In this document: positions 14,257 through 23,769 of the stretch, piece after piece
Position numbering within the stretch: position 1 is the stretch's first letter
Layout: each line of letters opens with the position of its first letter
Assembly: GCA_004173355.1 (NCBI GenBank)
Contig: SEAD01000022.1
Location: forward strand, 1 to 48,317
Source of the DNA: Chitinophagaceae bacterium
Lineage (GTDB): Bacteria > Bacteroidota > Bacteroidia > Chitinophagales > Chitinophagaceae
Reading direction: 5' to 3'
DNA: 48,317 nucleotides
The notes under the pieces: generated by a model
The model's input: only the letters and a program-made list of their open reading frames with translations
The model's database searches: none
Told to the model about the DNA's origin: nothing
Translations under genes and position numbers: made by a program

Positions 14257-16959
14257 TCACTCCATTACCGGGCGCAGCCATCGTTCCAGGTCTGCGCGGT
14301 CCATCCCTTTCCTTGAAAGATAATCCTCGAACTGGTCGGGCTGGATCTTGCCTACTCCAAAGTACTGGCTTTGCGGATGGCTGAAATACCAGCCACAGAC
14401 CGAAGAGGCAGGATACATCGCCAGTGATTCGGTGAGATGGATGCCGGTAGCTTCCTCGCCACCCAGCAGGTCAAAGAGTTTGTATTTTTCGGTATGGTCC
14501 GGACAGGCGGGATAACCCGGCGCCGGGCGGATACCGACATACTGTTCCTTTATCAGTTCTTCATTACTCAGGGTCTCATCTTTCACATAACCCCAGAACT
14601 CTTTCCGGGTGCGGCTGTGCAGGGCTTCGGCAAATGCTTCCGCGAAACGGTCGGCAAGTGCCTGCAGCATGATCTTGTTGTAATCATCCAGCGCTGCTTC
14701 AAAGCGTTTGATATGTGGTTCGATGCCGTGGATGGTCACCGAAAACGCGCCCAGGTAATCGGTCTCCCCTTCTTTCAGGTATTCTGCCGGTTTGATAAAA
14801 TCGGAAAGACTAAGGTTCGGCTGGCCCGGTGCCTTCTGGATCTGCTGCCGGAGTGACTCAAGATGGATCTTACCAGTAGCGCGGCTCACTTCAATGGTAT
14901 CACCTGCAATTTTTGCCGCCGGCCAGTAACCCACCACACCCTGCGCGCTCAGCCATTTTTCGCCAACTATTTTATCCAGCAGGTCATTGGCATCCTTGTA
15001 GAGTTTTGTTGCGGCGTCACCAACTTTATCGTCGGTCAGGATCGCCGGGAAGTTGCCATGCAGTTCCCAGGATATAAAGAATGGTTTCCAGTCGATATAC
15101 TCCCTCAGCTCGCCGAGGTCGTAATCCCTGAAGACCTTCGTGCCGGTGAATGTCGGGGTCACCGCTTTGTATGCCTCCCATCCGATCTTTACCTGGTTGG
15201 CCTGTGCATCGGGGAAAGGCAGGTAAGCCTTCACCACCTTTTTATTATCGAAATCATGTTTCAGTTTGATATATTCCTGTGTGATTTTTTCCAGGAACGG
15301 GGCCTTCTGGTCCACTGCCAGCAATGAACCGGCAACCGTCACACTACGGCTTGCATCCAGTACGTGTACCACACCATTGTCATATTGCGGTGCGATCTTT
15401 ACCGCAGTGTGCATGCGTGAGGTAGTGGCACCCCCGATCAGCAATGGCTGGGTCATGCCGCGTCTTTTCATTTCATGCGCTACATTCACCATCTCATCCA
15501 GTGAGGGGGTGATCAGGCCGCTGAGACCGATGATATCTGCCTGTTCGCGCTCGGCAGTGTCGAGGATTTTATCCGTTGGCACCATCACTCCCATATCCAC
15601 GATATCGTACCCGTTACAACCGAGTACCACACCCACGATATTCTTACCGATATCATGGACATCACCTTTTACGGTGGCGAGCAGGATTTTTTTCACGTTG
15701 CCGTTGAGGGCATTCGGGTTATTGCGTTTTTCCTCTTCGATAAACGGGGTGAGCCAGGCTACGGATTTTTTCATGACGCGGGCAGACTTCACCACCTGCG
15801 GCAGGAACATTTTACCGGCTCCAAACAGATCCCCTACCACGCTCATGCCGGCCATCAGCGGGCCTTCAATGACTTCAAGCGGCCGCGGGTATTTCTGTCG
15901 CGCTTCTTCCGTATCGATATCGATAAAGTCAGTGATACCGTTGACCAGCGAGTGTTTCAGGCGTTCTTCCACACTTGTGCCACGCCAGGCTTCATTTTTT
16001 ACCTCCACCTTGCCTTTGGCTTTTACGGTCTCCGCAAAAGTGATGAGGGCTTCGGTTGCTTCGTTGTTGTCGTTATTCCTGTTGAGGATTACATTCTCGC
16101 AGAGTTCGCGGAGTTTTGGTTCGATCTCATCATACACCACCAGTGCCCCTGCATTTACGATACCCATGTTCATCCCCGCCTTGATGGCATAGAGGAGGAA
16201 TACCGAGTGCATGGCTTCGCGTACGGTTTCATTTCCGCGGAAGGAGAACGAGAGGTTGCTTACACCACCACTGATACCGGTGAGCGGCATCAGTTCCTTG
16301 ATGCGGCGGGTGGCATTGATAAAATCTACGCCGTAGTTGTTATGTTCTTCAAGACCCGTTGCCACCGCGAAGATGTTGGGGTCAAATATGATATCCTGAG
16401 GATCAAAGCCAACCTGGTCAACGAGGATTTTATAGGCGCGATGGCAGATTTCCACCTTGCGGTCTTCCGTGTCTGCCTGGCCTTTTTCATCAAACGCCAT
16501 TACGATCACGGCTGCTCCATATGCCTGGCAGATCAGGGCCTGTTCGATAAACTTCTGTTCCCCTTCCTTCATGGAAATGGAGTTCACGATACATTTTCCC
16601 TGTACACATTTCAACCCGGCTTCGATGATCTCAAACTTTGAGCTGTCGATCATCAGCGGGATTTTTGCAATATCCGGCTCACTCTGCATCAGGTTGATGA
16701 ATTCACGCATGGCCACTACACCGTCGAGCAGTGCATCATCCATGTTGACATCAATTACCTGTGCGCCGCTTTCCACCTGCTGGCGGGCAACGCTCAATGC
16801 TTCTTCGAGTTTGTTTTCGCGGATCAGCCGCGCGAATTTTTTGGAACCGGTAACGTTGGTCCGCTCACCAATATTGACAAAATTGGTTTCGGGCCGTACC
16901 ACCAGGGGTTCCAGGCCGGATAATCGCAGGAATGGTTTAATGTGAATCGTGTCACTCAT
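14257..16959 (-). CDS. metH: Methionine synthase, folate / cobalamin / activation subunit (C-terminal part of split MetH)
   Basis: A 900-residue protein carrying all MetH modules except the homocysteine module. The methyltetrahydrofolate-binding barrel is about 25-290 ([16 protein letters not shown]-type strands). The cobalamin cap is about 310-400. The B12-binding Rossmann domain holds the DVHDIG motif (433-438), whose His435 ligates cobalt. The AdoMet-dependent reactivation domain is about 580-895 ([26 protein letters not shown]). It transfers methyl from methyl-THF to cobalamin, and the methyl then goes to homocysteine bound by the neighbouring protein. The partner gene lies just upstream with a 4-nt gap, so the two are translated together and should form one complex. 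Confidence 0.96.
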   Translation of the reverse strand: MSDTIHIKPFLRLSGLEPLVVRPETNFVNIGERTNVTGSKKFARLIRENKLEEALSVARQQVESGAQVIDVNMDDALLDGVVAMREFINLMQSEPDIAKIPLMIDSSKFEIIEAGLKCVQGKCIVNSISMKEGEQKFIEQALICQAYGAAVIVMAFDEKGQADTEDRKVEICHRAYKILVDQVGFDPQDIIFDPNIFAVATGLEEHNNYGVDFINATRRIKELMPLTGISGGVSNLSFSFRGNETVREAMHSVFLLYAIKAGMNMGIVNAGALVVYDEIEPKLRELCENVILNRNNDNNEATEALITFAETVKAKGKVEVKNEAWRGTSVEERLKHSLVNGITDFIDIDTEEARQKYPRPLEVIEGPLMAGMSVVGDLFGAGKMFLPQVVKSARVMKKSVAWLTPFIEEEKRNNPNALNGNVKKILLATVKGDVHDIGKNIVGVVLGCNGYDIVDMGVMVPTDKILDTAEREQADIIGLSGLITPSLDEMVNVAHEMKRRGMTQPLLIGGATTSRMHTAVKIAPQYDNGVVHVLDASRSVTVAGSLLAVDQKAPFLEKITQEYIKLKHDFDNKKVVKAYLPFPDAQANQVKIGWEAYKAVTPTFTGTKVFRDYDLGELREYIDWKPFFISWELHGNFPAILTDDKVGDAATKLYKDANDLLDKIVGEKWLSAQGVVGYWPAAKIAGDTIEVSRATGKIHLESLRQQIQKAPGQPNLSLSDFIKPAEYLKEGETDYLGAFSVTIHGIEPHIKRFEAALDDYNKIMLQALADRFAEAFAEALHSRTRKEFWGYVKDETLSNEELIKEQYVGIRPAPGYPACPDHTEKYKLFDLLGGEEATGIHLTESLAMYPASSVCGWYFSHPQSQYFGVGKIQPDQFEDYLSRKGMDRADLERWLRPVME

Positions 16960-16963
16960 AAGT

Positions 16964-17965
16964 TCAGGCTAGTTCTTTATCAACGACCGGACGTTTGCGG
17001 GGGGCCAGTTTACGTACGTTGTCGGCGATATGTTTGATATGGTCAGGTGTTGTTCCACAACAGCCTCCCACAATATTTACAAATCCTTCTTTCGCCCAGT
17101 CTTCCAGGAAATGGCCTGTCTGAACCGGGTCTTCATCATATTCACCCATTGCGTTTGGAAGTCCCGCATTGGGATAAGCAGAAATATAACAGCCTGCGAT
17201 CTGCGACAGCTCCGCGATGTGCGGACGCATTTCCTTTGCACCCAGTGCGCAGTTGAGACCCACACTCAGCGGGCGGGCATGCGCAACCGATGTATAAAAC
17301 GCTTCGAGGGTCTGTCCGCTCAGCGTGCGGCCCGATGCATCGGTAATTGTTCCGCTGATCATGATCGGCAGTGTTTCGGTGCCGGTTTCACGGAAGAATT
17401 TTTTTATTGCGAAAATGGCACCCTTTGCATTGAGGGTGTCGAAGATTGTCTCGATGAGCAGCAGGTCTACGCCTCCGTCCACCATTCCTTTCACCTGTTC
17501 GTAATAGGCATCTACTACTTCATCAAAGGTCACAGCACGGAAACCGGGGTTATTTACATCCGGTGACAGTGAAAGTGTTTTATTCAGCGGGCCAATTGCA
17601 CCGGCTACCCATGCCTGTTTGCCGGACTGGCGGATCGCTTCGCGGGCGCATTTTGCAGCGGCCACATTCAGTTCGTAGGCGAGTGACTGCATGTCGTAAT
17701 CAGCCATCGCAATGGATGTGCTGCTGAAGGTGTTTGTTTCTAAAATATCGGCACCTGCATCGAGGTATTGTTTGTGGATCTCGGTGATGATCTGCGGCTG
17801 GGTGAGGTTAAGCAGGTCATTGTTGCCCTTCACATCCGAGGGCCAGTCTTTAAAGCGCTCGCCGCGGTAATCCTCTTCAGACAATTTGTAGCGCTGGATC
17901 ATGGTACCCATGGCGCCGTCGATGACGAGAATCCTTTTTTCCAGTTCCTGTTGGATTGTACTCAT
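16964..17965 (-). CDS. Homocysteine S-methyltransferase subunit (N-terminal part of split MetH)
   Basis: A 333-residue zinc-dependent methyltransferase barrel equal to the first module of MetH. It starts at the usual MetH N-terminus ([14 protein letters not shown]) and contains the three zinc cysteines: Cys239 (VGLNCALG) and Cys302/Cys303 ([11 protein letters not shown]). It ends after the zinc motif with a short tail, exactly where a one-piece MetH would enter its folate domain. The next gene supplies the remaining modules 4 nt downstream. This is not a frameshift within one domain, since both parts have proper ends and starts. A leader of about 195 nt with several hairpins precedes it. Confidence 0.95.
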   Translation of the reverse strand: MSTIQQELEKRILVIDGAMGTMIQRYKLSEEDYRGERFKDWPSDVKGNNDLLNLTQPQIITEIHKQYLDAGADILETNTFSSTSIAMADYDMQSLAYELNVAAAKCAREAIRQSGKQAWVAGAIGPLNKTLSLSPDVNNPGFRAVTFDEVVDAYYEQVKGMVDGGVDLLLIETIFDTLNAKGAIFAIKKFFRETGTETLPIMISGTITDASGRTLSGQTLEAFYTSVAHARPLSVGLNCALGAKEMRPHIAELSQIAGCYISAYPNAGLPNAMGEYDEDPVQTGHFLEDWAKEGFVNIVGGCCGTTPDHIKHIADNVRKLAPRKRPVVDKELA

Positions 17966-18102
17966 GCTTTTTCCATTTTGGTTTCCATTACACGGGTGGA
18001 AACATCACATACGGGCAGGCAATGGTCAGTGGCATCCTGCCGCTGCGGGAGTTCGATCTATAAACGTTGGAAAAAACCTGGAAGGGAGTTTTTTGACGTT
18101 TA
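17966..18102 (-). promoter_or_regulatory. Structured 5' leader of the metH operon
   Basis: Between the candidate promoter and the start codon the leader can form three hairpins. In transcript order they are: 18061-18102 (outer 7-bp stem TAAACGT/ACGTTTA with an inner 7-bp stem AAAAAAC/GTTTTTT); 18014-18041 (GGCAGG/CCTGCC); and 17981-18003 (7-bp stem GTTTCCA/TGGAAAC, ending 15 nt before the ATG). Methionine genes are often controlled by SAM- or B12-sensing leader RNAs, so control here is plausible. I could not match the full conserved core of a SAM or cobalamin riboswitch. Confidence 0.4.
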
Positions 18103-18165
18103 TTAGTTCTATTTCCCCCCGGCTGGGGTGCAGGCCGAACAATAAACAAATCCGCCTGTGACGGG

Positions 18166-18198
18166 CGAAATTACTATAAGTACAGGTAAAAAGCAAAA
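18166..18198 (-). promoter_or_regulatory. Candidate promoter for the metH operon
   Basis: On the minus strand TTTG (18194-18197), a 20-bp spacer and TAATTTCG (18166-18173), which is one base from TAnnTTTG. It lies just downstream of recR and would give a transcript with about 195 nt of leader. Confidence 0.45.
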
Positions 18199-18234
18199 AA
18201 GGGGCTGTCCGGCATGCGGCAGTCAGGGATCGGG

Positions 18235-18864
18235 TCAATGATTGACGTAACGGTCCACCGGAAGGCGGTTCTGGAGACTCCGCGCCAGGGTCATTTCATC
18301 TGCATATTCCAGTTCACCGCCAAAAGCGATGCCGCGGGCGATGGTGGTGATCCGGAGGGGTTCCTTACCTGCTTCCGTATTAAACCTTTTCTGGATATAA
18401 TATATCGTGGTATCCCCCTGGATCGTTGGGTTGAGTGCGAAGATGAGTTCCTCGGTACCCTCCTCCTTCACACGGTTGACCAGCGACTCGACATGCAACT
18501 GTTCCGGCCCGATGCCATCCAGCGGGGAGATTACCCCTCCGAGCACGTGGTATACACCATTGAACTGCTGTGTGCTTTCAATTGCGATGACATCCCTGAT
18601 AGTCTCCACCACGCAGATCGTGCGTTGTTTGCGGGCAGGGTTGGCGCAGGTGCTGCAGGTATCACCGTCTGCCACGTTGAAGCAGCGTTTGCAGAAACGG
18701 ATTTCACTCCGCATGCGGGTGATGGTTTCGCCGAAATGTGCCACTTCGGCCGGATCCTGTTTCAGCAGGTGCAAGACCAGGCGGAGCGCGGTTTTTTTCC
18801 CGATGCCGGGGAGTTTGGAAAACTCGTTTACTGCATTCTCAAGAAGGGCGGAGGCAAATTCCAT
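18235..18864 (-). CDS. recR: Recombination mediator protein RecR
   Basis: A 209-residue RecR that works with RecO (and RecF) to load RecA on gapped DNA. Visible parts are the helix-hairpin-helix near the N-terminus (FSKLPGIGKKTALRL), the four-cysteine zinc finger (FCKRCFNVADGDTCSTC), the Toprim domain (ICVVETIRDVIAIE, GGVISPLDGIGPEQL) and the C-terminal IARGIAFGGELEYADEMTLA Walker-B-like tail region. The length and order match bacterial RecR. It begins 14 nt after the stop codon of the Ig-like lipoprotein gene, so they may share a transcript. The 269-nt gap downstream holds the metH promoter and leader. Confidence 0.97.
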   Translation of the reverse strand: MEFASALLENAVNEFSKLPGIGKKTALRLVLHLLKQDPAEVAHFGETITRMRSEIRFCKRCFNVADGDTCSTCANPARKQRTICVVETIRDVIAIESTQQFNGVYHVLGGVISPLDGIGPEQLHVESLVNRVKEEGTEELIFALNPTIQGDTTIYYIQKRFNTEAGKEPLRITTIARGIAFGGELEYADEMTLARSLQNRLPVDRYVNH

Positions 18865-18878
18865 GGTGCAAAGATAGG

Positions 18879-20372
18879 CTAGCGACGCATTCCCTGTGGA
18901 CCCATCGGACCACCCTGGCCGGGCTGGTTAGCCGGTTTGGCGGGTTTGCCGGTGGACTTCACCGCGTTCAGGTCGATCTCCAGCGGGAGGTTGCTGTTGG
19001 CCTTGATATTGATCGTGCGTTCGAGGGGGCGTACCAGTTCGGGCTGTGTGCGGTTCACCGGGAACTGACCAGGGTCCCATACGCCATTGCCATTGCGGTC
19101 TTCCAGCACGCGCAGCTGGTAATCACCTGGCAGGAAAAGGTCTTTTGTCAGCGTAGCCGAAGTGAGGGGGAACGACTGCATGACGGTTTCATTCTGTACA
19201 AAAAGCAACACCTGTTTTTTTGCCGGATCAAAATTTTTGAACCGCAGGTTCAGTTTGCCATAATCTGCCAGCGCTTTTGTGCGGAAGCTTATGGTGTCTT
19301 CGCGGAGCAACTGCTGTCCGAGGGTATCGGTTGCGAACTCCTTTTGCAGTATAAAGTTGTAAAAGGTTTCCGGCTGCCAGGCGTACTCGAGTGTAAATTT
19401 TTTATTGGTGCTGTCCGCAACAAAACGGTAGTTGGTTACCGGGGTATAACTGCTGTCGCGGGTGAACAGGATTTTTGTGCTGTCGAAATTTTTTAGCGGC
19501 ACTTCAAACGTGAAATAGAATTTTTCAAGCAGGTCCTGGTTGTCTTTGATCGAACTCTGGAACTTCAGGCGCCGGTCCCCGGGTTTGGGTTTGGTGGCCT
19601 GCGCGGCAGTGCTGGTGGGCTTTGCGAGGTTTTTGATATCATACGCATAGAGCGTTATGTTGGGTGTTGGGCCACCGGTGTATATCGCTGAATCAGCAAA
19701 GGCAAAAAGGTTTTCCTTATTGCGGTACTGGTAACTGCCGCCGCCTGATTTGATTGCGTACACATAAAAGGTATCGGGAGGCAGGTTCCGGAATGTAAAC
19801 TGCCCGTTGCCGTCGAGCCTGGCCACATACCGTGGTTCGGTTTTGAGGGCAGCGGAATCATCCCGGTTCCTGTACAGCATCACGGTCAGCGTGGTATCGA
19901 GTGCACCGGTTTCCGCCAGCTTCACGGATCCCTTCAGCTGCATCGAATCGAGGTAACGGCCGGTGGAAAAAATATAGGTGAACTGCCGGTATGGATTTTT
20001 TTCATTCACATCAACGATGGTATTGCCGAAATTGATGCTGTAGGTAGTGTTTGCTTCAAGTGAGTCTTTCAGCCTTACGGTCACATCGGTAAGGTGACGC
20101 GTAATCAGCGGACTTGATTTGGGCAGGGGGGAAACAATCACATTGGTCTGCGGATTGTCCAGTTCCACGTATTCATCAAACACCATCACGATCCTTTTTT
20201 CGCCGAATTGCAGGGTACCATTGGGCGGGCTTGAGCGTACCAGTACCGGCGGCAGGGAGTCGATGGGTCCGCCCATGGGCGGCACGATGGTGGCACAGCC
20301 CGGAGCCGACAGACCGAGCATTGCGCCAGCAGCAATAATAAAGAGCAGTGTGATGATTGATTTTCCGCGCAT
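18879..20372 (-). CDS. Ig-like domain (Big_5) lipoprotein
   Basis: A 497-residue exported protein. The ATG at 20372 gives a signal sequence (MRGKSIITLLFIIAAGAM..) ending in SAPGC with the probable lipid cysteine at residue 26; a TTG four codons upstream is also possible. After the cysteine comes the GGPIDSLPPVL segment that opens a well-spread Bacteroidota family with an SbsA-type Ig-like (Big_5) domain at about residues 35-140. The middle resembles carboxypeptidase-regulatory beta domains (YVARLDGNGQFTFRNLPPDT), and the C-terminus is rich in Pro, Gly and Asn. It is likely an outer-membrane structural or surface protein of unknown function. recR follows by 14 nt. Confidence 0.8.
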   Translation of the reverse strand: MRGKSIITLLFIIAAGAMLGLSAPGCATIVPPMGGPIDSLPPVLVRSSPPNGTLQFGEKRIVMVFDEYVELDNPQTNVIVSPLPKSSPLITRHLTDVTVRLKDSLEANTTYSINFGNTIVDVNEKNPYRQFTYIFSTGRYLDSMQLKGSVKLAETGALDTTLTVMLYRNRDDSAALKTEPRYVARLDGNGQFTFRNLPPDTFYVYAIKSGGGSYQYRNKENLFAFADSAIYTGGPTPNITLYAYDIKNLAKPTSTAAQATKPKPGDRRLKFQSSIKDNQDLLEKFYFTFEVPLKNFDSTKILFTRDSSYTPVTNYRFVADSTNKKFTLEYAWQPETFYNFILQKEFATDTLGQQLLREDTISFRTKALADYGKLNLRFKNFDPAKKQVLLFVQNETVMQSFPLTSATLTKDLFLPGDYQLRVLEDRNGNGVWDPGQFPVNRTQPELVRPLERTINIKANSNLPLEIDLNAVKSTGKPAKPANQPGQGGPMGPQGMRR

Positions 20373-20436
20373 AAGTGGCCGCAAACTTAAGCCGAATACC
20401 GCTTAAACTTTGCCAATAATCCCATAATTCTTGGGC

Positions 20437-20535
20437 GGTGCCAGGGCGGGGTCATGCCTGGCACAGGCCGGGGTAAGGCCGGGGTCATGCCGGGGTAAGG
20501 CCGTTGCCATGCCCGGGTAGGGTCTGGCACCGGCC
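20437..20535. repeat. Degenerate G-rich short tandem repeat between two genes
   Basis: About 100 bases built from 10-14-base variants of CCGGGGTAAG and CCGGGGTCATG, for example GGCCGGGGTAA (20466-20476), GGCCGGGGTCATG (20477-20489) and CCGGGGTAAG (20490-20499), bounded on both sides by TCTGGCA/CCTGGCA-type copies. It fills the gap between the helicase-nuclease stop (20537) and the Ig-like lipoprotein start. It is far more G-rich than the surrounding intergenic DNA. The units are imperfect, so copy number is uncertain. Confidence 0.7.
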
Positions 20536-20536
20536 C

Positions 20537-23500
20537 TTATTCTTCCTCCGGCTCCCCCTCGATTTCGTGCAGGGCCACAGCGAGGTTGTTTTCCTTTACA
20601 AAATTGCACCAGTGGCAGTCCTCTTTCCCGCAACCGGTATAAAAGTCGCGGTCCTGGATTTTTGTCCATACAGTACTGATCTGGTTGCTCACCGTGGTGA
20701 TATCATTCGGGCCGATCAGGACCTTTGTTTTCTGGTATTCTTTCTTGTTGTCCGGTTCGATGAAATCAAACTCTGCTGCCACGGCCGTCCACTCCCGCGA
20801 GGCATAGTTATCAACGAGGATCTTGTAAAAAACTGCCTGCCTCCAGTAGTCGCCTCCATTCGGCAGTTTCTCTGACGGTGGTTTGAGTTTGGCCTGTGCC
20901 TTCACGGGATCGCCGGTTTTGTAATCCACTACTGTCACGTCCCGGCCGTTGAACTCCAGTTTGTCGAGTTTACCCTTGATCGGGACACCCTTTACGATTA
21001 CGTTGCTGATTCGTCGTTCGATGACCACTACCTTATTGAACTGGTTGATGTACTTGTCATAATAATTTTCGAGCACGGTATGGCCGTATTCCATCCTGCG
21101 CTCAAACTGTTCCCTGGTAAAGCTTTCACGGTGTTTGTAGAGATACCATTCAAAATCGCCGATGAATTCTTCCCGGGTGGGAAATTTTTTGATGTCTTTG
21201 TTGCCCGGCGTTCCCGCCAGCATCTTGTCAAAGAGTTTTTCCAGTGCGTGGTGTACGGCGGATCCGAACTCAGTGGCTTCGTTTTTCGGGGAAGGGATGC
21301 GGATCAGGTTCTTGAAATAAAATTCAAGCGGGCAGTTGAGGTAGTTATTCAGCGCGGTCACGTTCATCACAAACTTGTCCAGCATCCTGCTGATAATATC
21401 TTCTTCCATCTGTGCGATCTCCGGAGCCTGTTCGGTGAATTCGAGTATGCTGAATACATCCATCTCTTCCTTCGGGATCATTACCACCTGTGGCTGGAGC
21501 AGTGGATGTTCATCCTGGATTTCGGCGATGAACATGGAGGGTTCCAGCTGTTTCCCGTCCTGTTTGTACGATGCGAAAGAGATGTACAGGTGCTGTTCTG
21601 CGCGCGTCAGCGCCACATAGAACAAGCGGCGGAGTTCTTCCTCGTCGCTTGATTTTGACTGGGACGTAAACATGTTATCGGGCAGGGTGTAGCCACCGGA
21701 GGGTTTGCGTTTCTTTTCCCAGGAACCGGCATTACAGCCCACAAAAAACACGTATTCAAACTCGAGACCTTTGGAGCCATGGGCGGTCATAAGGTTCACC
21801 CCTTTTTCTGTGCCGCTGACCTGCACCAGGGGGAGATTGATTTTTTCTTTCTCCATCAAGGCGATCAGGGACACCAGTTTGTCAAGATTCAGGTATTTAT
21901 CCCGTTGTGTTTCATCTTTGATAAAATCAAAAAAGGAAGTCAGCACCTGGAGGTCTTCGTGCCGGTTCGGGCTTTCCATGACCTGTTTCAGGATCCCGGT
22001 TTTCCGGATAATCTGTTCAAATAATACCTGCAGGGTCACATTGGGCACATCACCGACCAGCCCTTCAATGATGACGGATGCGTTGCGCAATACGTCGGGC
22101 ATACCCGGATCAAAGAGGTCACGTTTTGGTTCCACTGCTTTTTCAGTGAGTAGCCGGCGGATGGATGTCCTGCGATCGGAGAAATGACGGTCGGCCACTT
22201 CAATCGACAGTTTCGCTATTTCGATCGGGGGTATATGGAAAAAGGAGAAATGAAGGATCTCGAAGAGCATTTCATCGCCCCCGTACGGGATATCGTGTTC
22301 GGCGGCGAGATAGCGCAGGATGTCAAGGATGTTCCGCGCGAGCGGGAGGTCAAGGATATTGAGATGGCGCCTGCTGTACACGGGAATCTTGAGCAGTTTG
22401 AAATACTGGGTGAGCGTTTCGCCGTACTTGTTTTCCTTATAGATGATCCCGATGCGACCCGGTGCTATACCCTGTTCCAGGAGTCCCTGCACTTCACGCG
22501 TTATGCCGATCATTTCATGGCGCTGGGTTTCAAACTGCCGGATAATGGGCAGGTGTTTCAGGTCAAGGAGTTTCACATTGGACGACAGGAGTTCCTTGCT
22601 GAGGCCGGAAATTTTATTGATCAGCCGTTCCGAGTTGCGGTTGATCAGGGTTTTGGAAACATCGAGTATGGGCTGGGTAGAGCGATAGTTGCTGGTCAGC
22701 ACAACTGTCATCAGGCTTTCTTTATAACTGTTGCCGAATTCAATCATATTGTCCACGTTGGCACCCTGGAAACGGTAGATCGACTGGTCATCGTCACCCA
22801 CAACAAACACGTTGGGTTGGTCCCAGTAATTGATCAGCAGTGAAACCAGTGCGTTCTGTGTACCGCTGGTATCCTGGTATTCATCCACGAGGATATAGGT
22901 GAATCGTTCCTGGTAGGTGACCAGCAGGTTCGGGTTTTCCCTGAAAGCCCGGATCACCCAGTTGATCATATCGTCGAAATCATAACGGCCGGCTTCGCGC
23001 ATCATTTCCTGGAAACGGTCAAACTCCCCCACGGCTGCGCGCAGTTTTTCCATTTTGTCCTTTTCGTCGTTGAACTTGTTCTGGTTAAGGTCACCGGCGT
23101 TGAACTCCTTGTATTTCCTTTTGTAGGTAAACCCGTCGCGCGTTGGCAGGTCGGCCAGGTAGGCATCTATTTTACCGTTGATAAATTCGGGTGTCCAGCC
23201 TTCCCGTTTCATGTTGCTGAACAGGGAGGCGAGGTTTTTTACCTCGAAATATACATCCCCACGGTATCTTTTCAGCGGGTTGTTCTTTGGAAGGCTATCG
23301 ATGAGTTTTTTAAAGAGTTCGATTTTTTCGAGATCGGAGATGGCGTCGAGACTGTTTTTTTCAAACAGCGAGAGGTTGTCCTGGATGACTTCATTACAGA
23401 AGGCGTGGAATGTATGGATGTTGACCTTGTAGGCTTCTGGTCCCACGAACTGCAGCAACCGTTTGCGCATGGCCAGTGCACCGGCGTCGGTGTAGGTAAG

Positions 23501-23704
23501 GCACAGGATATTATCGGGTGAGGCATCCGTATCGAGCAGGATTTTCCCGATCCGGCTGGCAAGGATCTGGGTTTTCCCCGTTCCGGGACCGGCGATTACC
23601 ATCACGGGTCCTTCGATCTGGTCAACCGCCCTCCGCTGCTGTTCATTCAGTTTTTCGTATTCCTCGTGAAATTTAGTTTCCAGTCGTTCCCGGTTCAGTG
23701 ACAT
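20537..23704 (-). CDS. UvrD/PcrA-type ATP-dependent helicase fused to a PD-(D/E)XK nuclease with a cysteine cluster
   Basis: A 1055-residue fusion. The N-terminal two thirds are a superfamily 1A helicase: Q-motif NEQQRRAV, Walker A GPGTGKT (39-45), Walker B with VDEYQDT, motif III GDDDQSIYRFQGA, and motifs V/VI in LMTAHGSKGLEFEYVF and FYVALTRAEQHLYIS. The last 270 residues are a RecB/Cas4-type nuclease: FGSAVHHAL with His818/819, KGKLDKLE with Asp914, VVDYKTG with Asp927 and Lys929, and Gln956. Cys791 precedes the nuclease, and Cys1025, Cys1030 and Cys1033 close it, a layout like the iron-sulfur staple of AddB and Cas4. This suggests single-chain processing of DNA ends in recombination repair, in the manner of AddAB (inference). 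The whole frame is intact. Confidence 0.93.
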   Translation of the reverse strand: MSLNRERLETKFHEEYEKLNEQQRRAVDQIEGPVMVIAGPGTGKTQILASRIGKILLDTDASPDNILCLTYTDAGALAMRKRLLQFVGPEAYKVNIHTFHAFCNEVIQDNLSLFEKNSLDAISDLEKIELFKKLIDSLPKNNPLKRYRGDVYFEVKNLASLFSNMKREGWTPEFINGKIDAYLADLPTRDGFTYKRKYKEFNAGDLNQNKFNDEKDKMEKLRAAVGEFDRFQEMMREAGRYDFDDMINWVIRAFRENPNLLVTYQERFTYILVDEYQDTSGTQNALVSLLINYWDQPNVFVVGDDDQSIYRFQGANVDNMIEFGNSYKESLMTVVLTSNYRSTQPILDVSKTLINRNSERLINKISGLSKELLSSNVKLLDLKHLPIIRQFETQRHEMIGITREVQGLLEQGIAPGRIGIIYKENKYGETLTQYFKLLKIPVYSRRHLNILDLPLARNILDILRYLAAEHDIPYGGDEMLFEILHFSFFHIPPIEIAKLSIEVADRHFSDRRTSIRRLLTEKAVEPKRDLFDPGMPDVLRNASVIIEGLVGDVPNVTLQVLFEQIIRKTGILKQVMESPNRHEDLQVLTSFFDFIKDETQRDKYLNLDKLVSLIALMEKEKINLPLVQVSGTEKGVNLMTAHGSKGLEFEYVFFVGCNAGSWEKKRKPSGGYTLPDNMFTSQSKSSDEEELRRLFYVALTRAEQHLYISFASYKQDGKQLEPSMFIAEIQDEHPLLQPQVVMIPKEEMDVFSILEFTEQAPEIAQMEEDIISRMLDKFVMNVTALNNYLNCPLEFYFKNLIRIPSPKNEATEFGSAVHHALEKLFDKMLAGTPGNKDIKKFPTREEFIGDFEWYLYKHRESFTREQFERRMEYGHTVLENYYDKYINQFNKVVVIERRISNVIVKGVPIKGKLDKLEFNGRDVTVVDYKTGDPVKAQAKLKPPSEKLPNGGDYWRQAVFYKILVDNYASREWTAVAAEFDFIEPDNKKEYQKTKVLIGPNDITTVSNQISTVWTKIQDRDFYTGCGKEDCHWCNFVKENNLAVALHEIEGEPEEE

Positions 23705-23769
23705 TTGGTTACACTTTTGAAGTACATAGGTTAATTAAAACAAGGTAATCCAAATAACAATCCCTTTTT

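Noticed and set aside
18027-18033. GCCACTG on the minus strand in the metH leader, a heptamer found in the cobalamin riboswitch core
   Set aside because: The other conserved parts (the GGGAAGG and B12-box segments with correct spacing) are not visible, so a cobalamin riboswitch cannot be called; seven bases alone may be chance.
20403-20669. Minus-strand frame running through the G-rich repeat
   Set aside because: It begins inside the helicase-nuclease gene in another frame and reads the repeat as Arg/Gly/Pro-rich sequence without any family likeness.
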